Shown: positions 1 to 8,337 of the stretch, in pieces | Layout of the letters: each line of letters begins with the position of its first letter | Numbering within the stretch: the stretch's first letter is position 1 | The notes under the pieces: model-generated | The model's input: the letters and a program-made list of their open reading frames with translations, nothing else | Told to the model about the DNA's origin: nothing | The model's database searches: none | Assembly (NCBI GenBank): GCA_049653745.1 | Contig: JBASGW010000077.1 | Coordinates: forward strand, 1-26,283 | DNA: 26,283 nucleotides | Source of the DNA: CANDYO01 sp049653745 | GTDB lineage: Bacteria > Pseudomonadota > Alphaproteobacteria > Rickettsiales > CANDYO01 | Direction of reading: 5' to 3' | Position numbers and translations under genes: made by a program

Positions 1-1754
1 GAATGCTGGCGAATTTTATAATTAATTTTATCATTGCTTAGATCTATTTCAGCTCTTATGCCTTGATCCTTGAATTGTTGATGAATATTTTTAGCATAAT
101 CATCCGCATCATTAGTAATATTTAAGACCATCACTTGAACTGGAGCAAGCCAAAGCGGAAATTTTCCTGCATGCTCTTCAATTAAAATTCCGATAAATCT
201 TTCCATTGAACCTAACACAGCTCTATGAATCATTACCGGACGCTGCTTAGAGCCATCACTAGCAATATAATTAGCATCCAATCTTTCTGGCAAAATAAAA
301 TCTAGTTGCAAAGTTCCACATTGCCAATCACGACCTATGGCATCTTTTAACACAAATTCAAGCTTAGGACCATAAAAAGCTCCCTCTCCTGGATTTAGAG
401 TATATGGCATGTTAGCAGCTTTAATAGCTGATTCTAACTCCTCTTCAGCTTTATTCCAAACTTCAATATTGCCCGCATAAGTATCAGGACGGGTAGAAAA
501 TTTTATCTTCACTTCTTTAAAGCCAAAGTCTTGATATACTTCTTTCAGTAATTTAATAAAATTGATTGTTTCAGAAGTTATATCTTCTGGAGTGCAAAAA
601 ATATGAGCATCATCTTGAGCAAATCCACGAACTCGCATAATTCCATGCATTGAACCAGAACTTTCATTGCGATGACAGCATCCAAATTCAGCCATTCTAA
701 GAGGCAAATCACGATAACTATGCACATGCTGCTTAAATATTTGAATATGAAGCGGACAATTCATTGGCTTTAATGCCATAAATTTATCATCATCTTTAAC
801 CACAAACATATTTTCAGCAAACATTTCCCAATGCCCTGATGCCTCCCAAAGAGAGCGATCAGCTAAAATTGGTGTTTTAACTTCAATATAATTATTAGCT
901 CTAATTTTATCACGAATATAATTTTCAATTATGCGATACAAAGTCCAGCCCTTATCATGCCAAAATACTTGCCCTGCGGCCTCTTCTTGCATATGAAATA
1001 ATCCAAGCTCTTTACCTAATTTACGATGATCGCGCTTTTCTGCTTCTTCAATTCTAGTTAAATATTCTTGTAATTGTTTCTCATCTGCCCAAGCTGTACC
1101 ATATATTCTTTGTAGCATTGGATTGCGGCTATCTCCACGCCAATAAGCCCCAGCTAGTTTCATTAACTTAAAAGCTTTCTTAAAGCCCGTGCTTGGTGCA
1201 TGAGGGCCTCGACATAAATCTATAAAATCTCCCTGACGATAAAGACTAATCTTTTCACCTTGAGGAATTCCTTCAATAATTTCAGCTTTATAAAATTCTC
1301 CTATAGATTTAAAGAATTTTATAGCTTCATCTCTATCCCAAATTTCTTTAGTTATTGGCTGATTGCGCTTAACAATCTCATTCATTCTTTGTTCCAACTT
1401 GACTAAGTCTTCTAGAGTGAAAGCTTCATCTCTGGCAACATCATAATAAAATCCATCAACAATGGCAGGACCAATGGTAATTTGAGCATCTTTATATAAT
1501 TCTTTAACTGCCTGCGCAAAAATATGAGCACTATCATGACGAATAATTTCTAAACCTGCTTCTGTATTTGGGGTAATTATTTCAACCATAGCATCTGCAG
1601 TGATTTTTTCTGATAGATCCATCTCTATGCCGTTTACTCTCATAGCTAAAGCTACTTTAGCTAAGCTTTTTGAAATATTCTCGGCCAAAATAAATCCATT
1701 AATTTCATTATCGAAATTACGCACAGATCCATCAGTTAAAGTAATTGCAATCAT
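1..1754 (-). CDS. thrS: Threonyl-tRNA synthetase, 3' end cut by window edge
   Basis: Cytosolic class II aminoacyl-tRNA synthetase that charges tRNA-Thr. About 584 codons are present and the C-terminus runs off the left edge; the family is usually about 635-640 residues. Visible in order: the N-terminal TGS domain (about residues 1-60), the editing-domain HxxxH signature as HDSAH (73-77), the catalytic core with NCPLHI and the motif 2 region FGCCHRNESSG, then MRVRGFAQDDAHIF. The anticodon-binding domain begins at PVQVMVLNIT and is incomplete. The start is the ATG at 1752-1754, giving MIAITLTDGS, which matches the usual TGS opening; no strong Shine-Dalgarno is seen. The reading frame is open throughout. 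Identification is by family motifs and is secure. Confidence 0.96.
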   Translation of the reverse strand, partial: MIAITLTDGSVRNFDNEINGFILAENISKSLAKVALAMRVNGIEMDLSEKITADAMVEIITPNTEAGLEIIRHDSAHIFAQAVKELYKDAQITIGPAIVDGFYYDVARDEAFTLEDLVKLEQRMNEIVKRNQPITKEIWDRDEAIKFFKSIGEFYKAEIIEGIPQGEKISLYRQGDFIDLCRGPHAPSTGFKKAFKLMKLAGAYWRGDSRNPMLQRIYGTAWADEKQLQEYLTRIEEAEKRDHRKLGKELGLFHMQEEAAGQVFWHDKGWTLYRIIENYIRDKIRANNYIEVKTPILADRSLWEASGHWEMFAENMFVVKDDDKFMALKPMNCPLHIQIFKQHVHSYRDLPLRMAEFGCCHRNESSGSMHGIMRVRGFAQDDAHIFCTPEDITSETINFIKLLKEVYQDFGFKEVKIKFSTRPDTYAGNIEVWNKAEEELESAIKAANMPYTLNPGEGAFYGPKLEFVLKDAIGRDWQCGTLQLDFILPERLDANYIASDGSKQRPVMIHRAVLGSMERFIGILIEEHAGKFPLWLAPVQVMVLNITNDADDYAKNIHQQFKDQGIRAEIDLSNDKINYKIRQH

Positions 1755-1783
1755 TGATTTTTACCAATCATCTATAAGTTAAA

Positions 1784-1812
1784 ATTATACAGGGCTATGA
1801 ATCTAGACTAAA
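1784..1812 (-). promoter_or_regulatory. Predicted thrS promoter
   Basis: Reading the minus strand, TTTAGT (1812-1807), a 17-bp spacer and a perfect TATAAT (1789-1784) lie 30 bp before the thrS start. An alternative with a better -35, TTGAAA then 17 bp then TAGATT, lies slightly upstream. Prediction from consensus only. Confidence 0.35.
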
Positions 1813-1908
1813 GCCATAATTTTTTCAAGACTTAAGTACATATAACATAAGATTACAGATACATAGGTTTAGTTAGCTATTTATGAATTATTCTAAAGAT
1901 ATGGTAAG

Positions 1909-1985
1909 TGGCGGGAGTGACGGGACTCGAACCCGCGGCCTTCGGCGTGACAGGCCGACGCTCTAACCAACTGAGCTACACCCCC
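1909..1985 (-). tRNA. tRNA-Asp (anticodon GUC)
   Basis: A 77-nt tRNA on the minus strand. The acceptor stem GGGGGTG pairs with CACTCCC (one G-U), followed by discriminator G and an encoded CCA. The anticodon loop reads CTGTCAC, giving GUC. The D arm (AGCTCAGTTGGTTAGAGC) and T loop (GGTTCGAGTCC) are canonical. It lies between thrS and a hypothetical gene, all on the same strand. A sixth G is present before the 5' end, so the end is set by pairing with the acceptor 3' strand. Confidence 0.97.
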
Positions 1986-2002
1986 CTATTTGGAGAAAAA
2001 TT

Positions 2003-2031
2003 AACATAACAGGGTTAAAATAAATTGTAAA
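2003..2031 (-). promoter_or_regulatory. Predicted tRNA-Asp promoter
   Basis: On the minus strand TTTACA (2031-2026), a 17-bp spacer and TATGTT (2008-2003) end 17 bp before the mature tRNA-Asp 5' end, a sensible position for a tRNA promoter. Prediction from consensus only. Confidence 0.4.
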
Positions 2032-2111
2032 GTAAAACTATTAGTAAAAATAATATTTTTGTTATTTACTAACCAATCTTATAGATAATACAATAAACTA
2101 TAGCTAAAATT

Positions 2112-3473
2112 TTAACTCTTAATAGCATGTTCCTTAGTATTACTCTTTGAACTTACCTTAGGTGTCTGTGAAATAGTAGGCTTAAGATCATCTACATCAT
2201 ATCCATGCATTTGCATTGAAACCCTATTTAAATCTGCACCTATTTCGTATAATTTATTCCATGTATTTTTTACAACTGTTTGTAGATCAGATACATTATT
2301 TTCAATAGTCTTTACAGCTGATTGCACAACAGGATTTTTATTATCCTTGATATAAGCACGTACATTTTCCACAATTGCCATTCCTGCCACCGCAGCTGCT
2401 CCAACCACAGGATATGCAGTTGTAATTTGATCAGCTGCCATTTTGGCTGCTATGCGAGCCCTTCCCGCTTCCACAAAGTTTGCATTATTAAGGTAAGTTT
2501 TGCCATCTAACACCTCCCAACCATAGCTATAAATTCCTCTAGATACAGCTCCATGGGCTGCAGAACTCATAGCTCCAGCAATAGTTCCTGTTTTTAAGTA
2601 ACCCGCGACACCACTAATAACACCATGCATAGCTACATCAGCACTGTATTTAGGCAAAAACGTAGAAACAGCCAGCCCTCCCAAAGCTGCAGCTGAAGCT
2701 GCAACCGAAGCTCCTAATAAACCTCTGCTCCCTGCTGAGACTCCTGATAAATCGACTTTCCCTCCTGATTTTGCAATTGTTTTTGCTCCACTTTTTACCA
2801 AAGGCTTAGTAGTTTTTGAATTTACTAAAGGCGTTAATGCATTAGACACAGCCACCCCACCAATTCCAAGAACGTTCCTAGTTAAAAACTCGCTAAGAAA
2901 TGTTTGATTCGCGCCTTTAACTCCTTCAGCCATAACCCCAGAAGCTAATGTTTGAACTCCTTCTTTAACTCCTTCAGTCATAACCCCAGAAACTATAGCT
3001 TTAAAAGTACTGTCAATAGTACTATTAATTGCTTGTTCGCACATTGATTGGCTAATGTTTGGGTTGCTTCGCGCTTTTATAGCTCCACTTACTTCTTGGT
3101 AAATTATTGCCGGAAGAGCAGCTAACGCATCTCCTGCTTTTTGGAATAAAAAATCACTGGTACAAGATAAAAAACTTACCAAGCTCTCTTCTGTAATCTC
3201 AGGAATTTTTTCAGGAAGAACTTTTTTACGCAAATCTTCTAATCTTGAATGTAGAGAAGATTGAATCTCTTTTGAGCCTTTGCTATCTTCCTGAGAAATT
3301 GACAACCGCATTTCATAGATGGTATTTAGTATAGGCGATAGTTGCTCTTCAGCTAAAATAAAAATCTCACTCAAAGCGCAGAATCTTTCTAGATCCGGTG
3401 CTTTTTCAATAATAATCTCAATAGCCATCAGCTGCTGAGACTCAGAAAAATTTTCCAAAGGATATGGCGGCAC
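2112..3473 (-). CDS. Hypothetical Gly/Ala-rich protein, GTG start
   Basis: I do not recognise a family. 453 residues. The first 110 are mixed, charged and probably helical. Residues 162-193 contain two tandem 16-residue units beginning SGVMTEGVK and SGVMAEGVK. From about 200 to 375 the protein is rich in Gly, Ala, Ser and Val, with several hydrophobic stretches (about 200-215, 250-275, 281-310 and 354-370) spaced like glycine zippers. The C-terminus (380-453) is polar and lysine-rich. There is no clear signal peptide. The start is a GTG at 3471-3473, chosen because GAGGAG lies 8 bases before it; the next ATG (residue 16, MAIEIII) lacks such a site. It sits alone between two tRNA genes. A membrane-inserting or secreted host-interaction protein is possible but is only a guess. 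Confidence 0.85.
   Translation of the reverse strand: MPPYPLENFSESQQLMAIEIIIEKAPDLERFCALSEIFILAEEQLSPILNTIYEMRLSISQEDSKGSKEIQSSLHSRLEDLRKKVLPEKIPEITEESLVSFLSCTSDFLFQKAGDALAALPAIIYQEVSGAIKARSNPNISQSMCEQAINSTIDSTFKAIVSGVMTEGVKEGVQTLASGVMAEGVKGANQTFLSEFLTRNVLGIGGVAVSNALTPLVNSKTTKPLVKSGAKTIAKSGGKVDLSGVSAGSRGLLGASVAASAAALGGLAVSTFLPKYSADVAMHGVISGVAGYLKTGTIAGAMSSAAHGAVSRGIYSYGWEVLDGKTYLNNANFVEAGRARIAAKMAADQITTAYPVVGAAAVAGMAIVENVRAYIKDNKNPVVQSAVKTIENNVSDLQTVVKNTWNKLYEIGADLNRVSMQMHGYDVDDLKPTISQTPKVSSKSNTKEHAIKS
2916..2995 (-). repeat. 48-bp-period tandem duplication inside the hypothetical gene
   Basis: Bases 2916-2947 and 2964-2995 are the same 32-bp sequence with two substitutions, offset by exactly 48 bp, i.e. 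16 codons. The in-frame duplication underlies the paired SGVM-EGVK units in the encoded protein. Confidence 0.85.
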
Positions 3474-3481
3474 CTGTGTTT

Positions 3482-3487
3482 CTCCTC
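3482..3487 (-). promoter_or_regulatory. Ribosome binding site that fixes a GTG start
   Basis: The minus strand reads GAGGAG, 8 bases before the GTG at 3473. This is the strongest Shine-Dalgarno near the gene and supports the GTG start over the downstream ATG. Confidence 0.7.
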
Positions 3488-3519
3488 AAAATCAAAATAT
3501 ATTTTCAACCAACAGATGA

Positions 3520-3548
3520 ATTATAAGCAACAATAATAAATTATACAA
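3520..3548 (-). promoter_or_regulatory. Predicted promoter of the Gly/Ala-rich gene
   Basis: Minus strand: TTGTAT (3548-3543), a 17-bp spacer, then a perfect TATAAT (3525-3520), about 47 bp before the GTG start. The -35 match is weak, so this is a modest prediction. Confidence 0.35.
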
Positions 3549-3609
3549 ACAGAATTTAGATTAATGAAGTGGATGACACAAAGACAGAAAAATTATAGTA
3601 GATTTAATG

Positions 3610-3695
3610 TGGTACCCGCAGCCAGACTTGAACTGGCAAGGGCTGACGCCCCACGGATTTTAAGTCCGTTATGTCTACCATTCCATCATGCGGGC
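3610..3695 (-). tRNA. tRNA-Leu (anticodon UAA)
   Basis: An 86-nt class II tRNA on the minus strand with a long variable arm (GGGGCGTCAGCCC) typical of tRNA-Leu. The anticodon loop CTTAAAA gives UAA. The acceptor strands GCCCGCA and TGCGGGT pair with one G-U at the end, followed by discriminator A and an encoded CCA. The T arm reads GCCAGTTCAAGTCTGGC. It lies between the Gly/Ala-rich gene (same strand) and secA (opposite strand). Confidence 0.97.
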
Positions 3696-3815
3696 GAAAT
3701 AGTAATAATTGTTTTACATCGACATTTAATTCTAAGCAAGCAAAATTTTATTAATTTTAAAAAAAACTCTAAAGATCTATTTTCAAAGACTTATTGAATA
3801 ACCTCCTTGTTGCTA

Positions 3816-3844
3816 TTGAAACCACCCAAAAGATATAGTATAAA
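3816..3844 (+). promoter_or_regulatory. Predicted secA promoter
   Basis: TTGAAA (3816-3821), an exact 17-bp spacer and TATAAA (3839-3844), each box one base from consensus, 45 bp before the secA ATG. This is among the best sigma70-type matches in the window and is correctly placed and oriented. Confidence 0.55.
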
Positions 3845-3889
3845 TTGGAGTTATATTAATCAACGCATTAGGTATATTAGGTAATTTAA

Positions 3890-6619
3890 ATGTTAAAAAC
3901 CATTGGTAAGCTTCTATTCGGATCTGTAAATGACAGAGCTGTAAAATCTTTATTTAAAGTTGTTGAGCAAGTTAATGCTCTAGAAGCCAATATGATTGCA
4001 ATGTCAGATAGCGAATTACAATCCCAAACAATTAAACTCAAACATAAATTAAGTGAAGGATTCTCTTTAGAAAACATCCTCCCTGAAGCCTTTGCAACAG
4101 TAAGAGAAGCTTCTAAACGTGTGCTTAATATGCGTCATTTTGATGTGCAAATAATGGGCGGAGTTGTATTGCATCGCGGAATGGTAGCCGAAATGCTCAC
4201 CGGAGAAGGAAAAACTCTGGTTGCAACTTTACCTCTTTATTTAAATGCCCTCACAGGAAAAGGCGCTCATTTAGTTACAGTCAATGATTATCTAGTTAAA
4301 CGTGACGCTGCAGAGATGGGTAAAATATATCAATTCTTAGGGATGTCTGTGGGTTGCATCACTCATGATCTTGATGATAAACAACGCAAAGATGCTTATA
4401 ATAGTGATATTACTTATGGCACTAATAATGAATTTGGCTTTGATTACCTTAGAGATAATATGAAACATAGCATAGATAAAATCTCTCAAAGAAAATTTAA
4501 TTATGCTATCGTGGATGAAGTGGATTCGGTTTTAATTGACGAAGCTAGAACTCCTTTAGTTATATCTGGACCTGCAGAAGATAGCTCAGACTTATACTAT
4601 AAAGTGGATAAGTTAATTCCTCAATTAAACAAAAGTGATTATGAAATTGATGAGAAATCTCGCCATGTTGGATTAACCGAAGAAGGCATGAGCAATGTAG
4701 AAGATTTACTCAAAAAATTAAAAATGATTGAAGATGACCATAGTCTTTACGATTTGCATAATATGCCATTAGTGCATCATATTAATCAAGCGCTTAGAGC
4801 CCATACTTTATTCACTAAAGATGCCGACTATATGGTTTCTAATGGACAAATTTTAATTGTTGACGAGTTCACGGGAAGAGCATTAGAGGGCAGAAGATAC
4901 TCTGAAGGTCTTCACCAAGCCTTAGAAGCCAAAGAAGGGTTAAAAATTGAAAGTGAAAATCAAACATTGGCTTCAATTAGTTTTCAAAACTACTTCCGCC
5001 TTTTCCCTAAATTAGCTGGAATGGCTGGAACTGCAATGACCGAAGCAACTGAGTTATTTGACATTTATAAACTTGAAGTTATAGCACTCCCAGCAAATCG
5101 AAAAAATATTAGAATTGATGAAGATGACGTTATTTACCGCACTACTAATGAAAAATATAAAGCAATAATAGAACAAATAATTGAGTGTCACCAAAGAAAG
5201 CAACCAGTTCTTGTTGGCACAATCAGTATTGAAAAATCTGAGTTAATTTCTTCAATGCTAAAGAAAAAGAAAATACCTCATAATGTTTTAAATGCCAAAT
5301 ATCATGACCAAGAAGCTATGATTATCTCTCAAGCAGGACGAGCTGGAGCCGTAACAATAGCCACTAACATGGCAGGACGCGGCACTGATATTATGTTAGG
5401 TGGAAATCCAAAGGGATTAATCGATGAAATAGATTCTAAACTAAGCCCCGAAGCTCAAGAAAAGCAAATTGCTATAATAAAAGAGCAAATTGAACTAGAA
5501 AAAGAAGAGGTTATAAAAGCTGGCGGCCTATTCGTTCTTGGAACTGAAAGACATGAAAGCCGAAGAATTGATAACCAATTGCGCGGCAGATCAGCAAGAC
5601 AAGGAGATCCAGGAAAAACTAAATTCTATCTATCACTAGAAGATGATTTAATGAGAATTTTTGCTTCAGATAAAATGGGAACTATTTTACAAAAACTTGG
5701 TATGGAAGAAGGAGAAGCAATTTTTCATCCAATGATTAGTAGAGCCCTAGAAAAAGCCCAGCAGAAAGTTGAAGTTCGAAATTATGAAATTCGTAAAAAC
5801 CTCCTAAAATATGATGACGTGGTTAATCAACAACGCCTAGTAATTTACGAACAAAGAAGAGAAATTCTTGAAGCTGAAACTATCGATGAAGAAATAGATC
5901 CAATGTATCATGAACTTAATGGTAATATTGTTGCAACTTACACTCCTCCAGCAACCTATCCTGAACAATGGGATACAGAAGGACTAAAGAAAGAAACATT
6001 TAGGATTTATGGTATTCACATAGCTATAGATGATTGGATTCAACATGAGAAAATAGATGACGAACAAGTTCTTCTATATTTAAATGCTGAAGTAGCCAAG
6101 ATTTTTAAAGGCAAACAAGAAGAATATAGTAGCGAGCTATTCCAAGAAGTAATCAAACGCTGTTTACTTTCAACAATAGACCAGTTATGGAAAGATCATT
6201 TATACACCCTAGATCATTTAAGACAAGGTATTGTTCTGCGCGCTTACGGACAAAAAGATCCGTTAAATGAATATAAAAGGGAAGCGTTCCATCTTTTTGA
6301 AACAATGATGAACAACATAAAAGAATTATTCATTCAACGACTAGCTCACATTGAACTGAATATTATAAAAAGAGAAGATGGTTCATTCTCGATAGATTCC
6401 AATATGCAGCCTAGTAGTAGAACTTTTGAAAGCAGAAATGATCCAGCATTTAATCAAAAGAATGCAGAACAAGATCAAAAAACCTCAACTATAAGGTCAT
6501 ATGTTGAACCATCTGATAGAGATGCAAATGACCCTTCTACTTGGGGAAAAGTTGGCCGTAACGAACCCTGCCCTTGTGGATCTGGAAATAAATATAAGCA
6601 ATGCCATGGAAAGATATAA
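3890..6619 (+). CDS. secA: Protein translocase ATPase SecA
   Basis: Cytosolic and membrane-associated motor that drives precursor proteins through the SecYEG channel using ATP; its partner SecY is encoded at 15427-16761. The 909 residues are a normal length. Visible: Walker A GEGKT (105-109), the DEAD-like Walker B DEVD (209-212) followed by IDEARTPLVISG, the GTDIMLGGNP and RRIDNQLRGRSARQGDPG helicase region, and the C-terminal SEC-C zinc motif with Cys894, Cys896, Cys905 and His906. This tail is known to bind SecB and phospholipid in other species. The ATG is preceded by a weak TAGGT. The gene stands alone on the plus strand. A second, diverged copy of the C-terminal 39 codons lies at 11896-12024. 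Confidence 0.98.
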   Translation: MLKTIGKLLFGSVNDRAVKSLFKVVEQVNALEANMIAMSDSELQSQTIKLKHKLSEGFSLENILPEAFATVREASKRVLNMRHFDVQIMGGVVLHRGMVAEMLTGEGKTLVATLPLYLNALTGKGAHLVTVNDYLVKRDAAEMGKIYQFLGMSVGCITHDLDDKQRKDAYNSDITYGTNNEFGFDYLRDNMKHSIDKISQRKFNYAIVDEVDSVLIDEARTPLVISGPAEDSSDLYYKVDKLIPQLNKSDYEIDEKSRHVGLTEEGMSNVEDLLKKLKMIEDDHSLYDLHNMPLVHHINQALRAHTLFTKDADYMVSNGQILIVDEFTGRALEGRRYSEGLHQALEAKEGLKIESENQTLASISFQNYFRLFPKLAGMAGTAMTEATELFDIYKLEVIALPANRKNIRIDEDDVIYRTTNEKYKAIIEQIIECHQRKQPVLVGTISIEKSELISSMLKKKKIPHNVLNAKYHDQEAMIISQAGRAGAVTIATNMAGRGTDIMLGGNPKGLIDEIDSKLSPEAQEKQIAIIKEQIELEKEEVIKAGGLFVLGTERHESRRIDNQLRGRSARQGDPGKTKFYLSLEDDLMRIFASDKMGTILQKLGMEEGEAIFHPMISRALEKAQQKVEVRNYEIRKNLLKYDDVVNQQRLVIYEQRREILEAETIDEEIDPMYHELNGNIVATYTPPATYPEQWDTEGLKKETFRIYGIHIAIDDWIQHEKIDDEQVLLYLNAEVAKIFKGKQEEYSSELFQEVIKRCLLSTIDQLWKDHLYTLDHLRQGIVLRAYGQKDPLNEYKREAFHLFETMMNNIKELFIQRLAHIELNIIKREDGSFSIDSNMQPSSRTFESRNDPAFNQKNAEQDQKTSTIRSYVEPSDRDANDPSTWGKVGRNEPCPCGSGNKYKQCHGKI

Positions 6620-6710
6620 TTTCAATTATCAGTTTGAGATAAAATAAAAAAAGACACTTAAGCATTGATATGCCTATCAGAAAGGATAGCTAAAATATAG
6701 AAAAAACCTA

Positions 6711-6718
6711 TTATATTT
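6711..6718. repeat. Left target site duplication of the IS1595-family element
   Basis: TTATATTT directly precedes the left terminal repeat and recurs at 7424-7431 directly after the right one. An 8-bp AT-rich duplication is characteristic of IS1595-family insertion. Confidence 0.92.
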
Positions 6719-6733
6719 GGGGCTGACACCTGA
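6719..6733 (+). repeat. Left terminal inverted repeat of the IS1595-family element
   Basis: GGGGCTGACACCTGA, matching the inverted right end at 7409-7423 with two differences. Confidence 0.88.
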
Positions 6734-6757
6734 CTTTTAATAAGTTAGGATGTTAGA

Positions 6758-7389
6758 ATGCACTTAAAGCACTGTAAACTCTCGACGAGAGAGCAAGATA
6801 AATTAATAGAATATTTTGTGGCAGGAGTTCCAGCCAAAACCGCAGCTGAATTAGTTGATATTCATCGTAATTCAGCGATAAGATTTTTCCACAAACTGCG
6901 AGAGAAGATTGCTCACAAACAGCTAAATCGAAATGAGCAGTTTTGTGGTAAAATCGAGCTTGATGAAAGCTATTTTGGTGGAGTGCGTAAAAGAAAAAGA
7001 GGCAGAGGAGCTGCAGGAAAAGTTCCTGTATTTGGTATATTGAAGCGTGGCGGTAAAGTTTATACTCAAATAATCGAAGATACAAAGTCAGATACTTTGA
7101 TGCCTATTATTCGTGACAAAATAAAGCCCGACAGCATTGTTTATACAGATTGTTATCGCTCTTATAATGCTCTTGACGTTTCTGAATTTAAACATTATCG
7201 AATTAATCATTCATAATTATTTGCTCATAAACATAACCATATTAATGGAATAGATCATTTTTGGAACCAGGCAAAAAGACATCTTAGAAAATATAATCGA
7301 ATACCTAAAAAAATTTCAATTTATTCTTGAAAGAATGCGAATGGAGGTTTAATATTGGATCACCTAAATTACTTCTTAAGGATCTAAAT
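6758..7389 (+). pseudogene. IS1595-family transposase, inactivated
   Basis: Would catalyse cut-and-paste movement of its own element. The intact first part (6758-7216, 152 residues) has an N-terminal helix-turn-helix-like region (about 20-50) and the start of the DDE-type domain: IELDESYFGG, then VPVFGILKRGGKVY and VYTDCYRSY. It stops at TAA 7214-7216, where relatives as I recall them continue with a lysine, a one-base AAA to TAA change. The same frame then reads NHINGIDHFWNQAKRHLRKY, the conserved C-terminal block. A second lesion follows in the A7 run at 7307-7313: the reading shifts frame there to give NLFLKECEWRFN up to about 7389. Two independent lesions mean the transposase is very unlikely to be active. 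Confidence 0.9.
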
Positions 7390-7408
7390 CCATCCTTAAA
7401 GAATTTTA

Positions 7409-7423
7409 TTAGGTATCAGCCCC
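7409..7423 (-). repeat. Right terminal inverted repeat of the IS1595-family element
   Basis: On the minus strand GGGGCTGATACCTAA, the partner of the left end at 6719-6733. Confidence 0.88.
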
Positions 7424-7431
7424 TTATATTT
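7424..7431. repeat. Right target site duplication of the IS1595-family element
   Basis: TTATATTT, identical to the eight bases before the left end at 6711-6718. Confidence 0.92.
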
Positions 7432-7453
7432 TTATATATTTTTTGAGTAGTAG

Positions 7454-8179
7454 TTAGTTATATTCTTGGCAATTCCCAAATATAAGGTCTGCCAGTCTTT
7501 CAAAATAATGGTCTTCTAAAGGAAATCGATCATTAAAATTAGATCTTAAATCTTCATAATAACTTAAATCATGATCAAGAATAGTATTCTTATCGAGCGC
7601 AAATTGAGAACCAAAAGAAATATGTAGGACGGCATCTTTGTTATATTGACAAACAAATTTATCAGCAAATTCTGAGAAACTTAACCCACTCATAGATTTA
7701 AAGTCTTTATAGTTCTGACTTTCTTCCCACTTTACTTTGTCTAACCCTTTCTGTTGCTTTGCAATAGTAGATGGTTTACATTTTGCGATAATATTCTTAC
7801 ATTCATTTGACTTAGGAGTCCCTGTAGGTTTTTTAACAGTTTTATAATCATCAAAATTGTCAAACTTATAACTACTATCAAATGGGTTTCCTTGTAGGAA
7901 TAAAGTTCTATCAGCAAGAGAATTAGCTTTCATTCTCAGGATTATATGATCTAAAATCACCCCTCCTAAGTAACCAATATTATCCATATTGACTATATTA
8001 ACATTAGAAGATACGTTTATATCATTAGCACCTTTGTTATATAGCGTAACTTTATCTGTTGGAAATTTTTCTTTAAGCCACGAGACATCTTCTTTATATC
8101 TAACAACCATAACTTCAAATTTATTACTTTGTTTATTAGCTGCTTTTTCTCTATCTATCTGCTTTTGAGATCTAGCCAT
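7454..8179 (-). CDS. DUF3431-like protein of unknown function
   Basis: 241 residues. The motif series resembles DUF3431 as I remember the family: VVRYKEDVSWL (25-35), YNKG (47-50), NIGY followed by ILDHII (67-80), LADRTLFLQGNPFD (88-101), SFGSQFAL (188-195) and YFERLADLIFG (225-235). The family is common in fungi and scattered in bacteria; no reaction is established to my knowledge, though the context of some members suggests glycan-related work. There is no signal peptide or membrane helix; the first 20 residues are polar and basic. AAGGAG precedes the ATG at a good distance. The stop lies 22 bp from the IS1595 target duplication, so the insertion just missed the gene. The family call is by eye and should be tested against the profile. 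Confidence 0.82.
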   Translation of the reverse strand: MARSQKQIDREKAANKQSNKFEVMVVRYKEDVSWLKEKFPTDKVTLYNKGANDINVSSNVNIVNMDNIGYLGGVILDHIILRMKANSLADRTLFLQGNPFDSSYKFDNFDDYKTVKKPTGTPKSNECKNIIAKCKPSTIAKQQKGLDKVKWEESQNYKDFKSMSGLSFSEFADKFVCQYNKDAVLHISFGSQFALDKNTILDHDLSYYEDLRSNFNDRFPLEDHYFERLADLIFGNCQEYN

Positions 8180-8211
8180 ATTTATTTACTCCTTATTTAT
8201 TAGGCATTAAG

Positions 8212-8240
8212 ATAGTAATACAATGATAATAACAAATCAA
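8212..8240 (-). promoter_or_regulatory. Predicted promoter of the DUF3431-like gene
   Basis: Minus strand: TTGATT (8240-8235), a 17-bp spacer, then TACTAT (8217-8212), ending 32 bp before the ATG. Each box matches four of six consensus bases; a weak prediction. Confidence 0.28.
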
Positions 8241-8337
8241 GAGGCTTCGCGTGGATTAGTTGGGAGCGTTTATTATAGATAAACAAGAATATAAAATAGG
8301 GTTATTATAGTAATTTTAACTCGATGGTTCTATCACC

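Larger units (their letters stand above)
6719..7423 (+). mobile_element. IS1595-family insertion sequence, complete ends, dead transposase
   Basis: A 705-bp element inserted between secA and the DUF3431-like gene. The left end starts GGGGCTGACACCTGA and the right end, read inward on the minus strand, starts GGGGCTGATACCTAA, so the terminal inverted repeats match with two differences over 15 bases. It is flanked by perfect 8-bp duplications of TTATATTT (6711-6718 and 7424-7431). The single transposase gene is broken by a stop and a frameshift. The small size and transposase length fit the IS1016-like branch of IS1595; that sub-assignment is from memory. Confidence 0.92.

Noticed and set aside
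1600..1782. 60-codon plus-strand ORF opposite thrS
   Set aside because: It lies entirely opposite the thrS N-terminus and upstream region, with no ribosome site or recognised motif.
3564..3797. 77-codon plus-strand ORF containing AARLELARADAPRIL
   Set aside because: It is a read-through of the tRNA-Leu gene on the opposite strand, a classic false protein.
6620..6718. Intrinsic terminator after secA
   Set aside because: Small 5-bp stems (for example CTATC/GATAG near 6674-6689) occur, but none is followed by a T-run on the plus strand.
6753..7085. 110-codon minus-strand ORF across the IS1595 transposase
   Set aside because: It is the complement of the recognisable transposase frame and has no family features.
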